In this document: piece by piece, positions 47,346 to 59,616 of the stretch
How positions within the stretch are numbered: position 1 is the first letter of the stretch
Layout: each line of letters opens with the position of its first letter
Source of the DNA: Blastomyces gilchristii SLH14081
Lineage: Eukaryota; Ascomycota; Eurotiomycetes; Onygenales; Ajellomycetaceae
Length of the DNA: 64,000 nucleotides
NCBI RefSeq assembly: GCF_000003855.2
Contig: NW_003101655.1
Location: forward strand, 372,001 to 436,000
Reading direction: 5' to 3'
Position numbers and translations under genes: made by a program
Notes under the pieces: generated by a model
What the model was told of the DNA's origin: nothing
Databases searched by the model: none
The model's input: the letters and a program-made list of their open reading frames with translations, nothing else

Positions 47346-49325
47346 ATGTCGCGACCCGAGCGCACTCCGGTAGTGGACTGCATTTCTGCAGGTATGGAGT
47401 GCTTATCTTCATTCCCCATTATTTCTTTGTGCTACATACATACATACACCCTTCACGCCATAGGCCCCCGGCTGCACACCCGATCTTTAATCGCTGTTTG
47501 AGTTTCTCTTAGAGGTAGATCGATTTACCCCATCTATTTTGGTGCTGACAAGCTTAACTAAGTCGTGACTACTTATCTGAATGCTACAAATTTGGTCGAG
47601 CGCATTAAGCGGACCAACAGCCGCCCTTTACCTGAAGATGCCCTGGCAAGCCTGGAAATCTCGCTTGCCCTTGGACCCCCCATAGTACAGGGCCAATATG
47701 ACTTGGACGTCAAGCGCATTGGCCAAAAGTATGTGTACGGGGACGAAATTGCCCAGGAAGATATGAGATTTATTCTGTCGAGCCTACAGGCGACGCTCCT
47801 GGTCGGCCTACAGCGGGCATTGATGGACAATCTCGATCTAGACTATAGCAGTTTGCAGGCGTCTTCGGACAGCAGTCGTGTCGACTCGATAATCTGCTTG
47901 AGTCAGCTGGGTCAACGCCTGGCCCCTAGCGTTCCAGGATATAAAGCGTCGATCCTTTCACCCCCGGATCCTGGAACTGTGGAAATGCCTGCATATGGTG
48001 ACTTGTCCGACCCGGAATCTTCATGTCTTTCGGTAGCCAAAAGCGTATCCTCCGGAGATACAAGGAGCCAGACTGAACTCTCCTTATCACTGACCGTGGA
48101 CTCAGAGAATACGTCAGCCGCAGATGGTGTCATCAGCCCAACCACTACGGAAAGGGGAACCGGCATTTTGGCTTGCCGACGTTCACTGCCCTACTTGCCA
48201 AAAGGGAGCATCGAGCTACCAACCACTGATAGCGAGCAGCTGCAAGGGAATCGGAATCGATACAGCGGGGGCTCTGTTTCCAACAATAGAAACAATGGGA
48301 CTCAATACCCCATCCCGACAATAAGGGAAACTAGTGGTGAGCTTCTATATAGCCCGAGCTTAAGGGCTCCACAGCCACTGAGTTCCCGAGGTTTGCCTAC
48401 CGACGCGAGGCCGCCAGGGTTCGAGCAGGAGCTTCAACATTCACAATACGGCTCTGAGCAAACCCAGCAGAGCAAAGACCCAAACAATACTCCCGGAATC
48501 ATACAGCAAACCCAACCCACGACGCTACCATCCGCCGCGCTATCGAATATCTGGGGGTTCAAACACCGTCATTCAGCATCAACACCAGAAGATATGACTC
48601 TCACGCTTTCCATATCAAGCTCGAGAGCCAACTTCTTGCCGACGTTGAGACGACGACCGCCGTCGATGTCAGGGTCTTCCGGTGCAAGCGCGTCCATCTC
48701 GGAAAACGACACAGGGACCCTGTACCTACCCAGCGAAGAGAACAAATACGCGGGGTTCTGTAAAGGTGCCTGGAAAATGCAAACCGGTACAAGAAAGGCC
48801 ATGCGCGTCGCCCAACGGCCGGCAGGGATGTTCTCGCAAGTCCTCTTCTGGCGCTGTAAGGAGTGTAACTTTGAAGGCCCCATGAACCTCTCCTCCGAAA
48901 ACCCCCCTTCCACAAGCATGCACACACCCAGTTTCTCGCGCACAACACCCCTGGACCAACCATCCCGCTCATTTGACCAGCGCGTCCAAGTGCATCAGGG
49001 AACAGGTATCCGCTACCGCTGGGCATTCCTTGCTAAATCTCACGCGTACTGCAAGAAAGTGCCACCGACCACTGACGGGTCAACATGTAGCTATGGATGC
49101 ATCTACTGCTGTTCCGAGCAGCGGGGACCGGCGCCTATATTTGGGAATGTGGATACGTTCATGGAACACTTGCGCACCCACGACGGAGCAAATATTCGGG
49201 GACATAAGACAAGGCCGGAACAGGAGTTGCTGAATCGGACAAAATGCCTGATGGGGAGGCTGGCGCATGACCAGGAGGAGTTTGATATTAACATTCCCCC
49301 TGTTTTGGCAGAGGTTCAGGGTTGA
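47346..49325 (+). CDS. Unknown protein with C-terminal Cys/His cluster
   Basis: Two exons, 47346-47391 and 47563-49325, give 602 residues. The large exon has a stop just before its first codons and no early ATG; splicing from MSRPERTPVVDCISA through a GTATGG donor and a CTAAG acceptor supplies the start in exact frame. The N-terminal 100 residues look helical (VERIKRTNSRPLPEDALASL, RFILSSLQATLLVGLQRALM). The middle 300 residues are Ser/Thr/Pro-rich and probably disordered. The C-terminal 190 residues are ordered, with FCKGAWKMQTGTRKAM, FWRCKECNFEGPM, YRWAFLAKSHAYCKK, SYGCIYCCSEQ and NVDTFMEHLRTHD. Paired Cys and the HLRTH end suggest zinc binding, possibly a degenerate C2H2-like fold. I recall similar uncharacterised proteins in filamentous fungi but cannot name a family. 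Confidence 0.78.
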
Positions 49326-49990
49326 TTTTTTGGGGAATACCGGTTATCGCAGTCTGACGATGGTTATCTGCTTGGGGTGAATCCTCTCGGTTGGAGCATC
49401 TGGCCTCTCTTTGACAGGCCATGTTTATAAGTGCCCTAACTTCTCCTTTTTCTTTCTCTGCTTTTCCTTATATTTTTATATTTTCCATCATCCACTGCAC
49501 ACTTAAACACTCCATGTAGCACATCGTATTTCTTGTTCTGCTTGTGGGACAAGTCTGCGCCTCTGGATGGCTTGGGCAACCTGTCATGCTGAGGACTTTG
49601 GTGATTTATGTTTTTTAATTCATGTTACCATAGATGATTATTTTTTGTCGTTATTTCATGTATTGTACAGCTTTCTCGAAATCGAGCCTACGAATGAATT
49701 TTTTTCCCCTCTCCCCTTTCTCCACTCAGCATGATATGTCGTGTCAATTGGCAAAAATAATTAAATTCTGCCCCTGACTCCGCAAAGGCTTAAGACTAAC
49801 GGTGGCTGCCAAGAACAGCGCGAGCCAACGCTATCCAACTGGGCTTACTCAGCCGTAGGTTGTAACACAGCTGAATTCAGGTCTTCATCCGTGTCTCTAA
49901 GGTTTCTAATAATTGAATATTATATAGAGCATAAAGCACAACACATCTCGCTCCGTCCGCTGATTGATAAACCCGCAGTTTACAGCGGCA
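49326..49990. other. Spacer upstream of the golgin gene
   Basis: 3' region of the Cys/His protein gene and promoter of the golgin. No gene recognised. Confidence 0.5.
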
Positions 49991-52900
49991 ATGTTCCAGG
50001 TAAGCCTCATACGACAATCCATAACCCCCAGAAAACCCCAGACAGATAGGCGCTCGGTTCTGACCACGTTCGACAAAATAGCGGATCAAGGGCGCCATAG
50101 ATTCTCGCATAGCAGAGGAGCAAGCCCGCCAGAAAGCAGCGCAAGAGTCCAGTTCCATTTCCCGATCCAACTCGCACATACGCCAATCGCATACCCGTGC
50201 AGCGTCTCGCGCTACAAGGCTAAAGCGAGAGAACAGCGTTTCCACGAAAACACCGGATCCTGCTGAATTCGATGTGGATTTCGTTGTAGGAGACGATGAT
50301 TCATCAACCAGAACCAGCACTCCTATTCAAATGCCCGAAGCTGGGAGAGACGGAAATGCTGGGACTGCAGCAGACCAGGAAGGGGGTCAGGGGAGGACGA
50401 AGGAAAGGGAAATAGACTCCACACGATCCCAGGACGCCACACCGGAGGAACCTGCACAGATGGAGCTTCCGACTGCAGTGAGGGTGAGATTACGGAGGCT
50501 CGACAAGATAGAAGGGAGATATCAAGGTCGGTGTAGATTGCTCCTGTTTATTCTGGCTTGGACTAAACTCATACGTTTATTGTTATTCATAGAATTATTG
50601 AAGGCCTACCGAATTGCGCAGGCCCGCGTAGTGTCTATCGAACCGTTCGAAGCATGCCTACGCGAGAATACTCCATTAACCTCCATAAGTGACCCCCGCG
50701 CTTTGACAGAGTACCTGAATCAGGTCAACCTGAAGGGTGATATGGTATTGGAGGAGCTAAAGAGGGTCACCACTGAGAGGGATGAGTATAAGAAAAAGTT
50801 CACTGAAGCTGAGAAATCAGCTCGTGATGCTCAGGAAGAGGTGGCTAACTTGAGGAAGCGGAGCTTTTCTTCCGATGGAAAAGGTTCTACGCACGGCGAA
50901 GGAGTAAACAGAAAGACTGCGCCCACGATCGAGACGCCATCTGCGTCCGCAGAAGGCAGTTCCTTGGAAAGTTCACAGAAATCCCCAACCCTTTCGATCG
51001 CATCTATTCCTGGAATATCGTTATTTTCGCCAAGAGCGAAGGCTGTCACATCACCTCCTCCCGTGGAAGAGAACGAAGAGTTCTTCTCCTTTGATAACGA
51101 GATACCCCGTTTAGAATCGGAACTGGAAAAGAGACAACAGGAGGTTGAGGTGCTGAAATCGGAGGTGAAAACACTTAAAGGGGATTTGTCCGTTGCGCGT
51201 GAATCGACGGAGGGCATGGCACAGAGTTTGGAATCGGCTACCCGGGAACTGACTACACTGAGAGAGGCAAAGGATCGATTCGAGTGGAACCTGGAGAGTC
51301 AGCGGAAAGTGTTGGAAGAGCAGATTTCTAATCTCAAGGTTAAACTTTCTGTGGCTGAGGCGGATGTGGAGAAATCAAGTGCTGCAATGGAAAATTTGAA
51401 GACCCAGTTGGATGAAAAATCGAAGGAATTGAGCCAGGCAAGCGACGAGAAAGATGACCACAATACCAACGTAGCCGCGACAGAACAGCAAAATGCTTCT
51501 GGCGAAAAACGGCTGAGTATACTACACAGCCTCGTTGCAACCTTGAAAGCGCAGCTGAAAGATGCCGAGTTTACTATATCATCTTTGAAGGCCGAGGTTT
51601 CTTCTAAAGACGCTAAGGCGAAAGATACTCAAAGGATCATTGATTTCATCGACAACGGATTCAGGGATAACCAAACATGGCAGATTGCTAAGAAACGTAT
51701 ATCAGACGGACAAGCTGCCGATTTCGACGAACTCCGGAAGAGTCTAGTCACGATCAATGATCAAGCTAGTGTTGTTGCTCAAAATGCCCCTGCTGCAGGC
51801 AGTGGTAAAAAGAGGAGCAAGAAGAAGAAGAAGGGTGGAAAGGGCGGAGCAGATGAAGTCCCTGAATCTGCGGTCACTCCAACTACGGGATCATTCGTTT
51901 CCCCCGAAACTACAAATCTTGTTGCTGAACTTGAGAAGAGAATAGCACAGCTGACAACACAACTAGTAGAGAAGGAAACCGCCATAAGCCGATTAGATTC
52001 CAAGCTTAAGGGTGAAGACAATTTACGGGAAGAGATTGATTCTTTACGTGATGACCTACGTGACATTGGACAAAGCTGTGTCGAGGCAAAGGATAAGGTC
52101 AAGGAACTTCTGACGGAGAAGAGGGCTCTTGAGAAGACTATCCAGGAACTAGAAAAGGAGTTAATTGATCTACGATCAAGCGCAGCATCAAGCTCTTGTC
52201 AAGCTGAGGACGCGCACAAAGACCTAGCCGCCGAATTTGAAGAGCTGAAGATAAAAGCCACAGCACTGCAAACAGACCTTTCCGCTGCTCAACAACTCGC
52301 TGCATCGCGGTTTAAAGATTTAACTGACCTGAGAGAAACACTTCAGAAAGTTCAGCCGGAATTGAGGAATCTCCGCGCTGAATCAGCCGAACTTAAAACG
52401 TCAAAGGAGGAACTGAAGAACAAAACCAATGACCTGAAGCGCTTGGAGAGACGACACGAAGACGTTCGATCTGAAATGAAGAGTTTAAGAGGTAGGATTG
52501 GGGAACAAGAAGCAGAAATCAAAGCCCTGAATCAAAATGTCACGCAGGAAATGACCAGCCGCGTCAAGGCAGAGCAAGCGTTGGAAGTTGCGCAATCTGA
52601 TCTACGCTACTCTGAAAGTAAAAAGCAGGAGGCTCTAGAGACGAACGAGAAGACAACGAAAAGCCTCTCGAACACACAGGAAGAGCTAAGATTATCACAA
52701 ACGAGATTGGCAGAGGTAGAGGAGCACGTGAAACAGCTGAATAGAGACATCGAAAGCTTACGAGATGAAATCCAATTGAAAACCGCGCAGCATGCCAGCG
52801 CGCAAAGCCTCATGAATAGCATGCGCGATCAAACATCTGAGATGGCAATGCAGGTTAAAGAAGCCCGCGAACGCTGTGACAGCCTCGAGGAGGAAGTTGC

Positions 52901-53813
52901 TGATGCTCACCGTCTGCTCTCAGAGCGCACCCGAGAGGGCGAAACAATGCGACGGCTGCTAGCAGACGTCGAGATGAAGACAGATGCCAAGGTCCGCGAA
53001 TTCAAAGATCGACTAGAAGCCGCCATTGAAGAGCGTGATCGGGCGGAAGATGAGGCTAGCCTTGTCGGACGCAAACGAGCGAGAGAGGTCGAAGAGCTGA
53101 AGACGAAGGCACGCGATATGGAGCGCACTTTACGGCGAGCGGAACTGGACAAAGAAGAACTAGAACATGAGCAGAGGGATTGGAAACGGCGACGGGAGGA
53201 ACTAGAAGCCGAAACAGAGCGATCGAAACAGGATCTTGCCGACATGCAGGCGGCGATGACGCAGCTACGTGACGTCCTCGACGAGAGCGAGAGGCAGATA
53301 CGGGAATTGGAGAAGGAGAAGACCGAACTTCGCCGCTCCGTCGAGGAAACGAACCAACGCCTAGAAAAACTACGTAAGTCCAACAAGGCGCTCACAGAGG
53401 ATGTAAAAGCGTTTCAAGCTAGCAAGCGGCGTGCATTCGATTCGAATAATACTAGTTCTGGTCGATCGCCGCGGCCGTCGCTGGATTCTGGGATGCAGCA
53501 ACCCCGCGGTGGCAAGGGCGTTTCGCCGCATCCTCAGGATAGGAGTCCGACCCCCAAGGGTCCCGGCGTGGGTGGAGTTGACTATGTGTATTTGAAGAAT
53601 GTATTGCTACAGTTTCTGGAGCAGAAGGATAAAAATTATCAGAAGCAGCTCATTCCAGTATTGGGGATGTTGCTGCATTTCGATACGTATGTCTTTTTCA
53701 CTACCCTATATCTTCTCTGATGTATTTGTGCAGGACGGTTACTAACGATTATATCTTCGGCTGTATATAGGAGTGATGAACAGAAATGGATGTCAGCCAT
53801 CTCATCTAGATAA
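49991..53813 (+). CDS. GRIP-domain golgin (Imh1-like)
   Basis: Peripheral Golgi tether: a long coiled coil held to trans-Golgi membranes by a C-terminal GRIP domain that binds Arl1-GTP. Four exons: 49991-49999 (only MFQ), 50082-50526, 50593-53686 and 53771-53813, 1196 residues with exact frame. The second intron is 66 nt and stop-free, so the ORF appears continuous through it; splicing gives RYQELLKAYRIAQARV, which fits better. The start reads MFQRIKGAIDSRIAEEQARQ. Residues about 190 to 1090 are nearly all heptad coiled coil, broken by a KKRSKKKKKGGKGG basic patch near residue 590. The GRIP domain is DYVYLKNVLLQFLEQKDKNY, then QKQLIPVLGMLLHFDTSDEQ and KWMSAISSR, with the Tyr and Leu residues used for Arl1 contact. 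The intron inside GRIP is at FDT. Confidence 0.93.
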
Positions 53814-55470
53814 TGTCGCAAGCCCATTACCTGACCTGCGCAAATGCTATCACTTCGTTGAAAATGACATATACCAAACGCGACAGCTCTATGCGGCCAA
53901 AGCTGTGGAGCAGAGCAAAGATCGTTGACGCCCTTTCCTCATTTACCTCTTAAGTGTGCTTGAAACATGATTGAGACTAGTGCAATGTAATATAACATGC
54001 TCGTGACGTACATTTCTGCGGAGAGAGTACTGGCGCAAGTGTCCGGAAGCATGCTCATGTTTTCCAGACAAGAGATATTCCTGGGCGCATATATATATAA
54101 GATGCAGCGCCAATCAACCAATGACCTCAATTCCGTATCTTCCCCATATGTCATATTTTAGCTGGAGGTTATCTTCGCAACCTGACGACACTGCAATGCG
54201 TTCTAGCGAAATCGAAGCTCTATGTCCACTCTGCTACTTTAACAGACCTCTTAACTCCGCAGGCTAGACTCAATTATTGACACTTTGGTTATCGATCATT
54301 TGGACGGGGAACAAGTAGACTCGTGGCATGCCCCCGGACTTCGTTACGTTCAATTCACTTTTGTTGTCCCCGGCTTCTTGTATTCCCTGTCTCACTTGTA
54401 AGTCGTAACACCGCCGGTATGCCATCGTGGATGTTTTCATAGCCGATAATTGTCATCCCGGAGGGTAAACAGGAGGCCCTCGTGCGAAGCTTTTAGGAGT
54501 AAATATGATACAAATCAAGAATGATTACACACACATTTGATATAACGAATCCTTGCACCCGTTTAAGAAGAGCCTTTAAACTTCCTGTGTGCCGTGACAT
54601 CTAGTGACAGCCCGTTCTTGTTAATCAACTTCACTCTGTGCAAGAGTTGCCAGGTGGATTCAAGCCAAGTGCTCTAAGCTCATCAACATCCACAAGAGCT
54701 AAGAAGTACTCTCTCTTAAAGCGGAATCAGTGTAGGGACTCCTTAAGATTGTTTTGAAAACTCTGGATTAGTGTATTCTTTAATGCGCGAGACAAACCTG
54801 TTGAAAGCCCTCCATGCACAGGTGAGGATAAACAACCTGTGCACGCATACATGATAAATCCCCTCCGTACCAGCTCGTCAAGCCACCAAAAAAGAAAAAA
54901 AATTGGGTTAATTTATTAGGAGCTGGACGCTTGATGCTAGTAGTAAGTGTCAGGCGCTTTTCTCATTTCTAAGAGAAATCCATTTGGCGTTGACTCGACC
55001 CAAATCTAGGAGGCCGCGAACCACGGTCCTCGACCTGTGCTGAAGGTTGGGATACAGTCTTAGAGACTTCAAACAAGCTTGCTCAATTTAGCATGTACTG
55101 GCCTCTCATGACCGGCCATCTATAAACTAGAGGAAACACTGCGCTGTTTGCGTGGTTCTGTATTCGGAAGAATGATAATATCACATTTGTAAAATTATGC
55201 ACGCAACGATTACAACTAATATTATCATCGCATTCATTATGGGTTTCTGCGCAAGAAAAGTAAAATTAATTACTATATAACCATAGAAATGTAGTAAACC
55301 GTGGTTAGTGATTTAAAAATTAAGTTACTCGTCATCTTCCGCCAACAAGACTTTCAAGTGAAATTATCCGTGTTTTGATTTGCTCCGAGAAAGGATGCTC
55401 CTAGGGTGAAACTATATGTAGCGTCCGCCCTAGTCGCGTTGCCATAGCGACCGCTCCGCCTACACGTGAT
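53814..55470. other. Spacer up to the AT-rich boundary
   Basis: No gene recognised. The last ordinary-composition sequence with CpG sites (GTAGCGTCCGCCCTAGTCGC near 55418-55437, then CCGCTCCGCC) ends at about 55470, where the CpG-poor block begins. Confidence 0.5.
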
Positions 55471-55734
55471 CTCATATGTAATATATATAATAGCTAGCTC
55501 TTCCCACACAAATACAACAGATTAACCATCCCACAGGTTATAGCCTGAATAGCACATTTTTACAAAGAATTACATTATTTTTATTGTTTATTTTTTTTAC
55601 TTTGGTTTAAAAACACCTGTGTAAACATTGAATGTGTTCACTACAGATAGAAGAATTCTTTTATATTTACTTTACATATTTTAAGTGTATCTGCTTAGTT
55701 AGTAATTGAAATAACAGAACTCTATAATAATAAT

Positions 55735-56352
55735 AATATTATTATTCTTTAATTATAGATGTATGCAGTCAGAGACTATAATATCTATCTGAGAACTTTT
55801 AGTTCTCAGAGTTTTTCTAATTAGTAATATCTATAGAGTTAACTATTATACATTTATCAATTTCAGATATGTAAAATAAGAAAATTTCAGCTCAGAATAC
55901 AAAAACTCTTTATAAATTACAGTATTTTAACACCTTCTGATACTTTGAAATCATTTGAAAATATCATGATAAAGAAAAAGAGAACAAAGTCTTAAAGATA
56001 GATATTAAATAAGTAGATAGAAAAGAATAGAAAAGAAAAAGTAAAGTAAAGAGAGACTATAATAAAATAATATTATTAAAAGATAGTATATAGCTGTTTT
56101 AACAGACTATATCTGATCAATTTTCTTCTCTTCATATTCAGATATTTCTGAATTCAGTCATTTTCTTATAGCTACTTGAGTTTCTGATAGAAAGTCTATT
56201 AAGTATTTAATTTCTATCTTAGTTGAGAATAAGAATCTCATATTTAATTAATTTAGATTATACTTCTCTTTCAATCTAACTCTGAGACTATTGTATAATG
56301 TACAGTGTATTATAATATACTCAGAATTTTCATTTATATTATAGAATGAGTA
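55735..56352 (-). mobile_element. Truncated 3' end of a LINE (copy 1)
   Basis: About 620 bp that match 57,258-57,865 closely by eye, starting with TTAATTATAGATGTATGCAG and ending at GAGTATT. It corresponds to the 3' untranslated end of the larger LINE, with a TAA-rich 3' tail (ATAATAATAATATTATTATT near 55,725). Beyond 56,352 it loses similarity and GACTGTGTGACTGTGTCTGA follows. Confidence 0.75.
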
Positions 56353-56811
56353 TTTAAACTGACTGTGTGACTGTGTCTGAGACCAGAATCAAACTTTACA
56401 GTTATTATGTTATCTAAAAGCATTACTTCTGATCATGATTTGTATTCATTACATTAATCTCAAATCACTTTATTTTAAATATTAAAGATCTCAGATTCAC
56501 TTTTCAAATAAAAATTTAGTCTCAGATAAAGAATATATTTAAATTCTTAGTTATATTTTCATTCTGATTCTATTCTGAAGAATGGTATTAAATGAGATTA
56601 TGAAATCATTTCTCACTTACATAATATTCTACACATAGTGCTCATTTATTGAAAATTCAATAGAGAGTATTATCAAATATCATTACTTTTCTGAACATAA
56701 ATTGTAATTTATATTATTTTAATTCTGAAAAAAATAAAAAATAAAAAAAATAAAAATAAAAACAAAAAACAAAATAAAAATGAGAAAAAATCACAACAGA
56801 AAAAAGAAAAA

Positions 56812-56846
<35 letters not shown>

Positions 56847-57249
56847 AAATCAGAATTACAGAGCTGCAGCATCTCTAAAACACGCACTTCTCAGAGTCTT
56901 TACAATGTTTATCATTAACTATATATTTCTCACAGTGAGAGTAACATAGTCATGATAAGTTATTGTCTTAATATCATTTAATAAATAATCAGTATATATC
57001 TGTATAAATGTAAATAATCAGAAAATATACACTTAAAAAGTGTGATCAGAGTGAACTCTGCTGCTACTTGAATAATATCAAGAACAGAATACTGAAATCA
57101 ATGATTTCTCTCATTGATTTCATGAATAAGATGTGTGAAGATGATGTTGAGAAATATAAGATTTCTCAACTTCTGATAAAAACAAATCTCATGAAGAGAC
57201 TCTATTTTAATGATATCAGAGACTGAGTATTATCAAAAAGCATTACTTT
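56353..57249. other. AT-rich block between the two LINE copies
   Basis: Opens with a GACTGTGTGACTGTGTCTGAGA-like end similar to the left end of the 502-bp element, contains an A-rich low-complexity run (56,730-56,840) and repeats of AAAGCATTACTT. It may be a decayed, larger relative of that element; no second terminus was located. Confidence 0.35.
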
Positions 57250-58149
57250 ATTATTATTATTATTCTTCAATTATAGATGTATGCAGTCATAGACTATGAT
57301 ATCTATCTGAGAATTAAAAGTTCTCAGGGTTTTTCTAATATCTATAGAGTTAACTATTATACATTTGCCAATTTCAGATATGTAAAATCAGAAAATTTCA
57401 GCTCAGAATATAAAAACTCTTTACAAATTACAGTATTTTAACATCTTCTGATACTTTGAAACCATTTGAAAATATCATGACAAAGAAAAAGAGAATAAAG
57501 TCTTAAAGATAGACACATTAAATAAGTGAACAGAAAAGAATAGAAAAGAAAAAGTAAAGTAAAGAGAGACTATAATAAAACAAATTATTAAAAGATAGTA
57601 TATAGCTATTTTAACAGACTATATCTGATCAATTTCCTTCTCTTCATATTCAGATATTTCTGAATTTAGTCATTTTCTTATAGCTGCTTGAGTTTCTGAT
57701 AGAAAGTCTATTAAGTATTTGATTTCTGTCTCAGTTGAGAATAAGAATCTCATATTTAATTAATTTAGATTATACTTCTCTTTCAATCTGACTCTGAGAC
57801 TATTGTATAATGCACAGTGTATTATAATATACTCAGAATTTTCATTTACATTGCAGAATAAGTATTCTATTGAATCAAATCTATCATCAAATCTTTGTAT
57901 ATAAGATTTGAAATAATCATATTCTAGTTTCAGCTGAATTATAGATGAGAATATTTTCTTTTTACATTTAATTGAACAAGATTTTCACTTGAGTTTTATT
58001 TTAAATCTTGAATAATATATACTCTTCTTTTGTTTCTGTCAGCTTTCATTTCACTTGTCTAAACAAGATTCTTTTATCTTTCTCTTTATAAAAGATCAGA
58101 ACACTATTTTTTGAATAGATCTGCTTAATTCTGAACTCTTTTTTACAGC

Positions 58150-58640
58150 TAAATCAGTCAATTCATTATCATGAATATTTATATAAGCAGAAACTCAGTG
58201 CAGATGAATTATCAGTTTTGATATTCTTCTCTTTTAAATTTTTAAAACAGAGTTGAAAATCAGTTCAAGATTCATTTGATCATTATGAATCTGACTATTT
58301 CTAAGTCTTTTTAAAGCAGCTTGACTATCAGAGAATATTCATATCTCTGTCAAACTATTTTCTCTTTTATAAGATTTTATTTCAATGAGTTTAAAAGCTT
58401 TCACTATTGTAAATAGTTCAGCATCAAAGACTTCAGATTCACAGCCTAAATTTCAGAAATCTGAGATAAAATTGATATTATCTTCAGTATAAGCAATGCC
58501 TGTGTCTAATCTATTTAAATTCTCATTTTTTAAGTCATCTGAGTAAATCAGAATAGAGTCTTTTATATTAATTGTAGAGATTCTCTTCAAATACTGTTTA
58601 TATTCTCTCTCTTTAGATAGTTCATTTATTTGCAAGTCTA
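58150..58640 (-). pseudogene. LINE RNase H domain remnant
   Basis: On the minus strand DSILIYSDDLKNENLNRLDT is the first acidic motif region (YSDGS-type), then GCESEVFDAELFTIVKAFKL (the second, Glu, motif) and IFSDSQAALKRLRNSQ (the third, D-x-QAAL). Stops interrupt the frame. Non-functional. Confidence 0.78.
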
Positions 58641-59102
58641 TGAGAGATTCAAGCTTTTCTCTTCAGAGAGATATCTTCTCATGATCAACTTTTTCAACAT
58701 TTAATGAAGAAAATTGATTTTTAATCAGTGAGTATAGTCTGTATAGTTGAGAGAGCATTTTCTTTGAAGAATTATTTTCATTTCAATTAAGAAATCTATT
58801 TCAATCCAGTTTATTTCCTGAGTTAATTAATAAAAATGAAGAAGAGACTCTTTCTCTGATTATATAATTTCAGCTTATCTTTATAACTCTCAGAGCATAG
58901 TTCATACAGGCCTTTTCAAATCTAATAGTAGAAGAAGAAATTGAAGCTTCAATTTTCATTGCTTTAATAGAAGATGATTTGAATGCTCTCAGAATTCTTC
59001 TCAAAGCTCTGTTTTACAGACTTTGAAAGAGTTCAGTGAAATTTCCTTGATTATTTCATCAAACTTGAACTTCATAATCAGCTACTGAGATAATACAGAC
59101 TA

Positions 59103-59604
59103 GACTGACCGTGTGACCATGTCTGAGACCAGGACCAGATTTTTTGATAGTCTCATTATCAATTCGACCGATCCCATTACACGGTTTTAACATTAGATAG
59201 TAGTCCCATACTGTCTCAGTGAGACTTACTGTCTACTCTTGTCACATTTTCCAAATGAGACCATGATTTTCACTTCTCAATTTAAATTATTTTTATTGCT
59301 TTAAATGACTTTAAATCTCATTTGAGTGTTACCAAAAAGTGTTACTTTTTAAAAAATTAAAAATAGTCTAAAAAAAACCTTAAAATGTCTAAAAATAGTA
59401 ACTTTATGCCAAGAATGGGACTAAATGGAACCAAATGGAATCACTTTCTCATTTTTTTCAAGTCATGGTTCCATTTTAAGATCTTATATATAGTCACTTT
59501 GCATGTTTTTTTAATGACTAGTCCCAGCGGGATTCACGCCAAGAAATGTATGGGACCAGACCAAATGGAATCAAACATGAAATTCATGGTCCCAGCGGCC
59601 AGTC
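59103..59604. mobile_element. 502-bp terminal-inverted-repeat element (MITE-like)
   Basis: Starts GACTGACCGTGTGACCATG and ends with CATGGTCCCAGCGGCCAGTC, whose reverse complement is GACTGGCCGCTGGGACCATG: imperfect terminal inverted repeats of about 20 bp. Flanked on both sides by the exact direct repeat TAATACAGACTA (59091-59102 and 59605-59616), a probable target-site duplication. Inserted between the RT and RNase H parts of the LINE. No coding capacity seen. Internally, GGAACCAAATGGAATCA (about 59427) and GACCAAATGGAATCAAA (about 59558) are related. Holds about seven CpGs while the host LINE has none. Confidence 0.78.
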
Positions 59605-59616
59605 TAATACAGACTA

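Noticed and set aside
50527..50592. Continuous coding through the golgin's second intron
   Set aside because: The 66-nt segment is stop-free but hydrophobic (RLLLFILAWTKLIRLLLFI) in a coiled-coil protein and has GT/AG ends, so it is an intron.
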